From the NCBI GenBank assembly GCA_963782495.1, contig CAWAJU010000004.1, positions 354,295 to 418,294 on the forward strand: DNA of 64,000 nucleotides, given 5' to 3'. Origin of the DNA: DASQBT01 sp963782495. GTDB taxonomy: Bacteria; Pseudomonadota; Gammaproteobacteria; Burkholderiales; Thiobacillaceae. Position numbers and translations under genes: made by a program. Below, one piece after another: positions 8,396 to 15,725 of the stretch (positions are counted from its first letter, which is position 1; every line of letters starts with the position of its first letter). Under the pieces are notes generated by a model. The model had not been told where the DNA came from. It did no database searches and saw nothing but the letters and a program-made list of their open reading frames with translations.

Positions 8396-8734
8396 CTACC
8401 GGTCCATTCCCTCACGAAACACGTCGATCAGTGGCTCAAGCTTGGCGCGCAGCTCGCTATTCAGCTCCGCTTCGCCCAACACTCCCTTGGCAATAGCGCC
8501 CGCCACGGCAGTATCGGGCTTGACGCCGGTGTAATGCTTGTAGAGCTCCCGCGCGATGCCGTGGTGAAATTCGTGAATCCGATCGGTCAGGTCGAATGCG
8601 CTCATGCCTTTGTCGGACCATTTGCCGAAAGTCTCATAGAGTTCGTCCAGGGCCTCGCTTAGTTCGCGTTCCCAGGCTTCCCCGGCCAGTTGGCGCAGCG
8701 TTGCGCTTTCCTTGGAAGTCAGCTTCGTCGTCAT
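8396..8734 (-). CDS. Hypothetical protein
   Basis: The 112-residue soluble, mostly helical acidic protein begins MTTKLTSKESATLRQLAGEAWEREL and contains IHEFHHGIARELYKHY. I do not recognise the family. A purine-rich GGAGG site lies a few bases before the ATG, and codon use looks normal, so it is likely expressed. It follows the MFS gene by about 17 bp on the same strand and may be the distal gene of that operon. Confidence 0.6.
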   Translation of the reverse strand: MTTKLTSKESATLRQLAGEAWERELSEALDELYETFGKWSDKGMSAFDLTDRIHEFHHGIARELYKHYTGVKPDTAVAGAIAKGVLGEAELNSELRAKLEPLIDVFREGMDR

Positions 8735-8751
8735 GAATGGGCCTCCTTGTG

Positions 8752-9975
8752 TCAGGCGCTTTTCAGCCTCTCCTTCTGCCGCAAATGATACGCGTGCACC
8801 AGCCCGATCGCGGTGGTCATCAGGCCCAGCGCCAGCACGGTCGGCCGCACGCCGACGGCATGGGCCAGGCTGCCGGCTGCCAGGCTACCGAGCGGCGCAG
8901 TGCCGAGGAAGGACATGGAGAAGGTGGCCATGACGCGGCCGCGCATGTCGTCGCGCACCCAGGTCTGGATCATGGTGTTGCCGCCGGCAATCGCGGTGAT
9001 CATGCAAAAACCCAGTACCATCAGGATCGGATAGGCGAGCAAAAGTCGGCTGTTGAGCGCGAAGGCGGCGAGCGCGACGCCGGCGACGACGGCGGCGATC
9101 GAGACATTGCGGCGCAGGCCCTCGGTGGATCCGCGGCGCGCAAGTTGCAGGCTGGCGACGAGCGAGCCGGCGCCGGCGCTGCTGATCAGCGTGCCGAAGG
9201 TACCCGCATCGCCGCCGAACACGGTCCGCGCATACACGGGCATGAGCACGGCGTAGGGCGTGACCAGAAAACCCAGGGTCGCGATCAGCAGCAGGCAGGT
9301 GCGGATGTCGGGATGATTGAAGGCGTAGCTCAGGCCCTCCTTCAGTGCCTTGAGAGCGGGCGTGGTGCTGCCGCCCGCCGCCCGCGCGCGTATGCCGCGC
9401 AGCGCAAGCAGCACGGCCAGATACGACAGCGCGTTGAGCAGAAAGCACACTGGTTCGCCCAGGCTCGCCACCACCACGCCTGCGAGCGCAGGGCCGATGA
9501 AACGGGTAGCATTCATCAGCAGGGAGTTAAGCGCGATGGCGTTGGGGAGTTGCGCGCGGTCCTCCACCAGATGCACGACGAAGGATTGGCGCGCCGGCAT
9601 GTCCATGGCATTGATGCAGCCCAACACGAAGGCGAGCGCCACCAGCAGCGTGGCCGAGATCCATCCCGTCCACGCCAGCGCCGCCAGCAGCAAGGCCTGC
9701 AGCATGGCGAGCGACTGGGTCCACATGAGGACCTTTCTGCGGTCGAAGCGGTCCGACCAAACGCCGCCAAAGCCCCCGAAGGCGAGGATGGGCAGTTGGC
9801 TGGCAAAGCCCACCAGGCCAAGAACCAGGGCGGAGTTGGTGAGCCGGTAGGCAAGCCAACTCATGGCGATCTGTTGCATCCAGGTGCCGGCGAGCGACAC
9901 CAGTTGGCCGATGAAGTAAAGGCGGAAGTCGTGGGAGCGCAGGGCGCGCAGCAGCTGGGAAGATTGATTGGCCAT
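8752..9975 (-). CDS. MFS transporter (EntS/MFS_3-like exporter)
   Basis: The 407-residue protein has 12 predicted transmembrane helices. It starts with RSHDFRLYFIGQLVSLAGTWMQ and carries the GxxSDRFDRRKVL loop between TM2 and TM3, typical of the MFS_3/enterobactin-exporter-like group of drug and siderophore efflux proteins. The substrate cannot be told from sequence. It is followed closely by the small hypothetical gene and preceded by the SDR gene on the same strand. Confidence 0.88.
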   Translation of the reverse strand: MANQSSQLLRALRSHDFRLYFIGQLVSLAGTWMQQIAMSWLAYRLTNSALVLGLVGFASQLPILAFGGFGGVWSDRFDRRKVLMWTQSLAMLQALLLAALAWTGWISATLLVALAFVLGCINAMDMPARQSFVVHLVEDRAQLPNAIALNSLLMNATRFIGPALAGVVVASLGEPVCFLLNALSYLAVLLALRGIRARAAGGSTTPALKALKEGLSYAFNHPDIRTCLLLIATLGFLVTPYAVLMPVYARTVFGGDAGTFGTLISSAGAGSLVASLQLARRGSTEGLRRNVSIAAVVAGVALAAFALNSRLLLAYPILMVLGFCMITAIAGGNTMIQTWVRDDMRGRVMATFSMSFLGTAPLGSLAAGSLAHAVGVRPTVLALGLMTTAIGLVHAYHLRQKERLKSA

Positions 9976-10011
9976 CAGTTCGTTTCAACAGCATCCATGA
10001 TTTGGATTGTC

Positions 10012-10707
10012 TCACCAGGGAATCTCCGTTCCGTTGTAACGAAAGAAGCGCGCATTCATCACCGGCACAAATCGTTCCACCAATTCGCGCATTCCCGCGA
10101 CGCTTTGTTCGACCGTGAGCGGCGCATCCGGTCCGCCCATGCGCGTTTTCACCCAACCCGGGTGCAGCAGCAACACGCCGACACCACGTTCGGTGAGCGC
10201 AAGGGAAAGGCCCTTCATCGCAGCGTTCAGGGCGGCCTTGCTGGAACGGTAGGCGTAATTGCCGGGGCTGGTGATTTCAGCGATTGAGCCCATGTGGCTG
10301 GTGATCGCCACCACCAGCCTCCTATCGCTTCTGGCCAGCGGCTCGATAAATGTCTCGGTCACTCGAACGGCGCCGAGCGTGTTGACCGCGAACGTGCGCA
10401 GCCAGGCGTCGTAATCGATGCCACCGAGCTTGTCCATGAATTTGTCCAGATACACGCCCGCGTTGTTGACCAGCACGTCGATCCGCGCCTCCTCCAGATC
10501 AAGCTGCAGGGTACGCAGCTGCTCGCCGTCGCAGACATCCAGGCGATGCACGCTGACGCCACCCTGCTTGTCTGCCAAGGCCTTCAGTTCTGCCGCCTCC
10601 TCCGGATGGCGGCAGGTCGCATACACGCGCCAGCCAGCCTTTGCATACTGTTTCACCCACTCCAGTCCCAAGCCGCGGCTGGCGCCCGTTACGAATACGC
10701 TCCTCAT
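10012..10707 (-). CDS. Short-chain dehydrogenase/reductase (SDR)
   Basis: The 231-residue classical SDR starts MRSVFVTGASRGLGLEWVKQ, with TGxxxGxG for NAD(P) binding, NNAGVY, a catalytic Ser region (ITSHMGSIA) and YRSSKAALN as the YxxxK catalytic pair. It resembles the short-chain group annotated as C-factor/cell-cell signalling or 3-ketoacyl reductase-like. An AGGAG site lies before ATG 10707; the frame is open to 10767, but that extension lacks a plausible start context. The substrate is unknown. Confidence 0.88.
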   Translation of the reverse strand: MRSVFVTGASRGLGLEWVKQYAKAGWRVYATCRHPEEAAELKALADKQGGVSVHRLDVCDGEQLRTLQLDLEEARIDVLVNNAGVYLDKFMDKLGGIDYDAWLRTFAVNTLGAVRVTETFIEPLARSDRRLVVAITSHMGSIAEITSPGNYAYRSSKAALNAAMKGLSLALTERGVGVLLLHPGWVKTRMGGPDAPLTVEQSVAGMRELVERFVPVMNARFFRYNGTEIPW

Positions 10708-10778
10708 CCGGATCTCCTGACTTTCCCGTGGTAATACGAATATGATCGATCCACTCGATTTGATCATAGGAGAGACTG

Positions 10779-11402
10779 GTGGAGGCGCTATTTGTTCACG
10801 GGATGGGCCGGACGCCGGTGTCGGGATGGCGGCTGCTCGCGAGGCTCAAGGCCCATGGCATAGGCACGCAGTCATTTGGCTATGCCACCACCTTTCAGGA
10901 TTTTGCTGCAATCCGCAATCGGTTGGTCAGAAGGGTGACCACCCTCGCCCTCAAAGGAAACTATGTACTGATCGGGCATTCATTGGGCGGCGTGTTACTC
11001 AGGTCCGCAGTTGCGTCCCTGCCGGAAGGCACACGGCTGCCGCAGCGAATGTTCTTGCTGGGCTCCCCAATTCAACCCGCCCGCATTGCGCAGAAACTGC
11101 AGCGCAATTGGGTCTATCGCGTCCTGACCCGAGACTGCGGAGCTTTGCTCGGTTCGCACGCCAGAATGGCGCAAATCGGGGTTGGCCTGATTCCGACGAC
11201 AAGCATCCTGGGCACTGCAGGGTGGAGGGGCAAGCTCAGCCCGTTTGGAAACGAGATGAACGACGGCATCGTGTCGGTATCGGAAGCGAGCGTGGACTGG
11301 ATTGACGAAGTCATCCACCTTTCAGTTATCCACACCTATATGCCTTCGAGCAAGCATGTCGCCTGCCTCATCCTCGAACGCATCGCATCGATTGCGGCGT
11401 AG
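10779..11402 (+). CDS. Small alpha/beta hydrolase (lipase-like)
   Basis: The 207-residue protein starts MEALFVHGMGRTP (oxyanion-hole HG loop) and has the nucleophile elbow GHSLGG with LIGHSLGGVLLRSA. A late NDGIVSVSEA segment supplies the Asp and SVIHTYM the likely His. This is the minimal alpha/beta-hydrolase set for esterase/lipase or thioesterase activity without a lid domain. The start is GTG with a GGAGAGA site before it. There is no signal peptide. It is divergent from the SDR gene. Confidence 0.78.
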   Translation: MEALFVHGMGRTPVSGWRLLARLKAHGIGTQSFGYATTFQDFAAIRNRLVRRVTTLALKGNYVLIGHSLGGVLLRSAVASLPEGTRLPQRMFLLGSPIQPARIAQKLQRNWVYRVLTRDCGALLGSHARMAQIGVGLIPTTSILGTAGWRGKLSPFGNEMNDGIVSVSEASVDWIDEVIHLSVIHTYMPSSKHVACLILERIASIAA

Positions 11403-11521
11403 CATCAAACCTGGCCAGCAAGCCTCGTGCCGAGCTCGCGCATGGAACAATCGCTGATAAAATCCGCATGGGCCCCGAGCCTCGATCCGTGCGGATACAG
11501 CCCGCTACAGCAAGTACCGGC

Positions 11522-12739
11522 ATGACCAACACGACTCCCATTCTCGCCGCGCTGTTCGCGACGCATTCTGCGGAGGATTTCCTGCGCCTGCACTGGCCCG
11601 ACAAGGCGTTTGCCGCGCATGGCAGTCCGCAACGCCTGCCGCCCGCCCTGCGGGTCCCGGAATTGCAAAGCGTTCAGGCCCTGGCGGCGAAGTACCGTGG
11701 CCGCCTGAGTTTTGGCAACGCGACCACCGGCAGCCGCACCATCGGCATCGAAAATGCCAATCCGGCCTTCTTGCTGCGCATGGGGCTGAGCCTGTACATG
11801 GTGGACATCCAGTTGATGCTGCCTGCCCTGGGTGAATTGCTGCGCCAGTTGGAGCGAGGACTCGGTGCGCCGACCGGGACCGCACGCATCGGCGCGTTTG
11901 CGGCGCCCCCGGGCAACGGCGTGACCTGTCATTTCGATGCCGAAGAAGTCTTCTCCATCCAATTGCAGGGCGAGAAGCGTTTCCATATTGCCAAGGCGCC
12001 GGACATCGAACAGCCCTGGGGCATGCAGTTCAATCCTGGCGATCCGTGTTTCGACGATTTGTATCCGCAGGTGCCGGCGGGGTTCCCGAATCCGGCCCGA
12101 GCTGGATTCGAGAGCGTGGACATGAAGCTTGGTGCGGTACTCTTCATGTCGCGTGGAACCTGGCACTACACCGAATCGGTGGAGAATTCCCTGTCGGTCA
12201 GCATCCTTGTGCGCACCCCCTCGGCATTCGAGTGCGCGCTCGAAGCGTTGCGGCTGCGCATGTTGCGCGATGCCCGCTGGCGGCGGCCACTGTATGGCGC
12301 GTGGAGTTTGGGTCCGGATCATGAGACGGCGCGGGCGCAGTGGCAGACCCTGATGCAGGACTTGGCCGGTTTGGCAGCCAGTATGCCCATGGAAGACGCG
12401 CTGCTTGCCAAACTGAACGAGGCCGAATTGCTGAATCGTGTGCAGGCGACAAGCTCCTTTCAGCGCCGCGCCGAGGCCCGCATGATGTTTGAGTCGAAGC
12501 CCAACGGCAAGAGCAAGGTCAAGGTTGTCGTTCGCGACGAGGATGGCCTCGAACAGATACCGCTGCAACTGGATGTGCCCCCAACGATGGCGGCGACCTT
12601 TCGGTGGCTGGCGGAAAACCAGGCGGCCTTCCAGCCTGACAAACTGGCCCGCCGATTTCCCGAATTGCCGCTAAGCCAACACCTGACCATCGCAAAAGCC
12701 CTGACCCGTGGCCGCTGCCTCAAGCAACTCAATTATTGA
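11522..12739 (+). CDS. JmjC/cupin-4-like protein (putative Fe(II)/2OG oxygenase)
   Basis: The protein of about 405 residues has a double-stranded beta-helix core. CHFDAEEVFSIQLQG gives the HxD half of a facial triad and GTWHYTE the distal His, as in the YcfD/RoxA-like cupin-4 group of JmjC oxygenases. A helical C-terminal part of about 170 residues may be a dimerisation or winged-helix region. The frame opens at 11468, but MTNTTPIL at 11522 is the better-placed Met. The substrate is unknown; ribosomal protein hydroxylation is known for relatives. Confidence 0.72.
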   Translation: MTNTTPILAALFATHSAEDFLRLHWPDKAFAAHGSPQRLPPALRVPELQSVQALAAKYRGRLSFGNATTGSRTIGIENANPAFLLRMGLSLYMVDIQLMLPALGELLRQLERGLGAPTGTARIGAFAAPPGNGVTCHFDAEEVFSIQLQGEKRFHIAKAPDIEQPWGMQFNPGDPCFDDLYPQVPAGFPNPARAGFESVDMKLGAVLFMSRGTWHYTESVENSLSVSILVRTPSAFECALEALRLRMLRDARWRRPLYGAWSLGPDHETARAQWQTLMQDLAGLAASMPMEDALLAKLNEAELLNRVQATSSFQRRAEARMMFESKPNGKSKVKVVVRDEDGLEQIPLQLDVPPTMAATFRWLAENQAAFQPDKLARRFPELPLSQHLTIAKALTRGRCLKQLNY

Positions 12740-12993
12740 GTCATTCCCGACACCAACTGAACACCCGTTCGAGGCCGGCTGGCGTACACCCTGCCCGGAA
12801 TTTGGACGCGTGATTGATCACGCGAAAATGGGTCGATATTTCGTCGGATTCACTTCGCCACCCATGACATGCGGCTGAATGACGCGCTCACCCGGCGGCA
12901 CCTTGCCGCGCTTCGCCGTTCCGGTAAATTTCCGCGCTAGGGAGGCCGCATTGCGTTAGGATGATGCCCGCCTACCCAATGCACAGGACTAGC

Positions 12994-14223
12994 ATGAAGA
13001 TCAACCTGCAACGCGCGATCGCCTCCCTGACCGGCGCCCTCGATCTGGTCGGAATCGACGAGGTGCACCATGGCAAGCGCATTGCCCTGATGGCGGCCGC
13101 GATCGCTCAGGAAATGCATTGGCCGAAGCTGCGCTGCGAAGAAATGCTTTATGCCGGCATGATCCACGACTGCGGTGTCTCGCGCTTGAAGGAAGACCGC
13201 GCCCTCACCGCGACCCTGGAATGGGAAGGGGCCGAAGAGCACTGCTTGCGCGGCGAGAAATTCCTTCTGGCGTGTCCGCCGCTGGCAAGGTTCTCGTCAA
13301 TCGTGCGCTGGCACCATACACGCTGGGAAACTCTGCTAGCCCATGACATCAACCCTGATGTGCGACTCGAAGCCAACCTGATCTTTCTCGCGGACCGTGC
13401 CGACGTACTTTTGGCGCCCTATTTCGTCGGCTCGGCGCTGAACAATGAAATCCTCTGGGAGCATGCGGCGATCGTCGAGCGCATTGCCAGTCTTGGCGGT
13501 ACGCTGTTCAGCCCGGAACTGGTCGATGCGTTCTGCCGCGCTGCTGACCGGGAGTCGTTCTGGCTGGCGATGGACCCCGCCTATATTGAGGCAGAAGTCG
13601 AAGAACACTTTCTTGATCGCGCCCATCCGGTTGAACTGGACGCGGCCGAGGTGCTCGATCTGGCCGGATTGTTTGCCCACACGATCGATTCCAAGAGTTC
13701 CTACCTGCTGGAACACTCTACCCGAGTGGCAAAGATCGCCCGCCATCTTGCCGAATCCTCGGGTATTCGCGATGAGCATCTGGACCAGATCGAAATTGCC
13801 GGCCTGCTGCACGATCTGGGCAAGCTACGTGTGCCGCAGGAAATAATCGACAAGCCCGGACCATTGAACCCTGAAGAACGGGCGTTCATCACGCGCCATA
13901 GTTTTGACACGGGGTATCTTCTGAAGAGAGTCTTCCCGGATTTGCCGATAGCCGACTGGGCCGCAATGCACCACGAAAATCTGCTCGGCACCGGTTACCC
14001 TTTCCGTCGTCAGGCGAAGGCCATCCCGCGCGAAGCGCGCCTCATTGCCGTCGCCGACATCTTCCAGGCCTTGTCCCAGGAACGGCCATATCGCGACCAT
14101 ATGGGCAAAGACGAAGTCATGTCGCGCATCGAGGATCTTTGCGATCAGGGCCACATCGATTCGGATATTGTCGGACTGTTGCGTACCAACCTCGACCATT
14201 GCTATACCCTTGCGATCGAGTAG
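12994..14223 (+). CDS. HD-GYP domain protein (putative cyclic-di-GMP phosphodiesterase)
   Basis: The protein of about 409 residues has two HD-type domains. The first (about 25-200) has HHGKRIALM and IHDCG; the second is an HD-GYP domain: LEHSTRVAKIARHLAE, LLHDLGKLRVPQEI, HSFDTGYLL and HHENLLGTGYPF, where GYP is part of GTGYP. HD-GYP domains degrade cyclic-di-GMP. No receiver or PAS domain is present, so the first HD domain may be regulatory. ATG 12961 also opens the frame; I prefer 12994, with AGGAC nearby. Confidence 0.85.
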   Translation: MKINLQRAIASLTGALDLVGIDEVHHGKRIALMAAAIAQEMHWPKLRCEEMLYAGMIHDCGVSRLKEDRALTATLEWEGAEEHCLRGEKFLLACPPLARFSSIVRWHHTRWETLLAHDINPDVRLEANLIFLADRADVLLAPYFVGSALNNEILWEHAAIVERIASLGGTLFSPELVDAFCRAADRESFWLAMDPAYIEAEVEEHFLDRAHPVELDAAEVLDLAGLFAHTIDSKSSYLLEHSTRVAKIARHLAESSGIRDEHLDQIEIAGLLHDLGKLRVPQEIIDKPGPLNPEERAFITRHSFDTGYLLKRVFPDLPIADWAAMHHENLLGTGYPFRRQAKAIPREARLIAVADIFQALSQERPYRDHMGKDEVMSRIEDLCDQGHIDSDIVGLLRTNLDHCYTLAIE

Positions 14224-14283
14224 CCCACGTCGCTCGTCACCCTGGCTGATACTGCTGCAAGGCGATTCTGGAATCTCGGCCCA

Positions 14284-14964
14284 CTACTTGTCGGCTACAT
14301 ACAGGCTGGGATACTCATCGCGCAAATGGCTGATCTTGGGGAGATCGTTGATCACGATGTAGGGGCTGTCCGGATGGCGCATCAAATAGTCCTGATGATA
14401 AGCCTCGGCAGGATAGAAGGCCTTCAGGGGAACAACCTGGGTCACGATGGGCTGCCGGAATGCGTGCGCGCGTTGCAGCTGGCCGATATAAGCCTGGGCG
14501 ACGTGACGCTGTTCATCGTTCGCGTAGAAAATCGCCGAGCGGTACTGTGTGCCTTCGTCAGGCCCCTGGCGGTTGAGCTCGGTCGGGTCGTGAGCGACGG
14601 AAAAATATACCTTGAGCAACTTGCCGTAGGTAATGCGCGACGGATCGTAGGTGATCTTGATTGATTCGGCGTGCCCGGTCCGACCCGTGCTGACCGTTTC
14701 GTAATGGGCCGTTGCTGCCTCGCCGCCGGAATATCCTGAGCTTACGTCGATGACACCCTTTACGTGCTGGAACACGCCTTCCATGCCCCAGAAGCATCCG
14801 CCCGCAAGAACCGCAGTCTGGGGTCCCTGGCCGTGCATCGGAGATGCATCGACTGTCGGGTCAGGAAGCGTGGGCACGCTCGTTGTAGCGTTGCACGCTG
14901 CCGTGCCCAGCAGCGCACACAACGCGGTCAGTCCACCCAGGGCATTGATAAGAAATCGGGGCAT
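14284..14964 (-). CDS. msrA: Exported peptide methionine-S-sulfoxide reductase MsrA
   Basis: The 226-residue MsrA begins with a hydrophobic export signal (about 1-24, ending TAAC, possibly a weak lipobox). It then has the catalytic GGCFWG (55-60, Cys57), GYSGG, and YRSAIFY with HQDYL. MsrA reduces Met-S-sulfoxide in proteins; most bacterial copies are cytoplasmic, but this one should act in the periplasm. msrB follows upstream on the same strand, about 110 bp away, so the pair could repair both sulfoxide epimers outside the inner membrane. Confidence 0.9.
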   Translation of the reverse strand: MPRFLINALGGLTALCALLGTAACNATTSVPTLPDPTVDASPMHGQGPQTAVLAGGCFWGMEGVFQHVKGVIDVSSGYSGGEAATAHYETVSTGRTGHAESIKITYDPSRITYGKLLKVYFSVAHDPTELNRQGPDEGTQYRSAIFYANDEQRHVAQAYIGQLQRAHAFRQPIVTQVVPLKAFYPAEAYHQDYLMRHPDSPYIVINDLPKISHLRDEYPSLYVADK

Positions 14965-15076
14965 GGCTTGTTCTCCTGTGATTAGTTACGTCGTTCTGGA
15001 TCGCTGCGTCCCCGCACGCTTCAATCTTGGCCGAAGGCCAAGCGCTCCTCGCGACGGCGGGCAGGACATAGCTTGC

Positions 15077-15589
15077 TTATTTCTTCGTGAACAGCGCCCG
15101 GTACTGCCCATAGCCATTCTTTTCAAGGTCCGCAACCGGAATGAAGCGCAGTGCCGCGGAGTTGATGCAATAGCGTTTGCCGGTCGGCGGCGGGCCATCG
15201 TCGAAGATGTGGCCAAGATGCGAGTCGGCATGTTTGCTTCGCACCTCGGTGCGCACCATGCTGAGGGAACGATCTTCGTGCGTCACCACGTTGGCAGCAT
15301 CGAGCGGCCGGGTGAAGCTCGGCCAGCCGGTGCCTGAGTCATATTTGTCCAGGGAACTGAACAGCGGCTCTCCGGACACGACATCGACATAAATGCCGGG
15401 CTGCTTGTTATGCCAGTAGGCATTCTTGAATGCCCATTCCGTGCCGTCCTGCTGGGTGACCTGGTATTGCTCCGGGCTGAGCATTTTCTTCAGCACGGCC
15501 GGGCTCGGCTTATGGTATTCGGCAGCGTTCCAAGCCATGGCCTGCGTCACGAATAGCATTGCGACTGCCACGAACATCGATTTCCACAT
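15077..15589 (-). CDS. msrB: Exported peptide methionine-R-sulfoxide reductase MsrB, zinc-less form
   Basis: The 170-residue MsrB has a signal peptide (about 1-19, cleavage near QAMA). The catalytic domain has GTEWAFKNAYWHN, GWPSFTRP, HLGHIFDDGP and the catalytic Cys in RYCINSAAL. The usual zinc-binding CxxC pairs are absent; GIYVDVVSGEPLFSS replaces the GIYxCVVCG segment. Zinc-free MsrBs are known. It probably works with the neighbouring exported MsrA in periplasmic oxidative repair. Confidence 0.9.
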   Translation of the reverse strand: MWKSMFVAVAMLFVTQAMAWNAAEYHKPSPAVLKKMLSPEQYQVTQQDGTEWAFKNAYWHNKQPGIYVDVVSGEPLFSSLDKYDSGTGWPSFTRPLDAANVVTHEDRSLSMVRTEVRSKHADSHLGHIFDDGPPPTGKRYCINSAALRFIPVADLEKNGYGQYRALFTKK

Positions 15590-15725
15590 TTCATCTCTCC
15601 TTTATGCGTCAGGTTGTGTATTGGTCGAGGACCTCAGCGAAAACTTACGGATTAAGTTCTGAGACCGGGTCGGCAGCCATTTGTTCGCCCGTCGAGCGCG
15701 CTCGACGGCGTGACGGAAACAGGCA

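Noticed and set aside
8737..10287. Long plus-strand open frame (516 codons)
   Set aside because: It is antisense to the MFS and SDR genes, has no domain, and its Gln/His/Arg/Glu-rich composition is typical of the shadow frame of GC-rich coding DNA.
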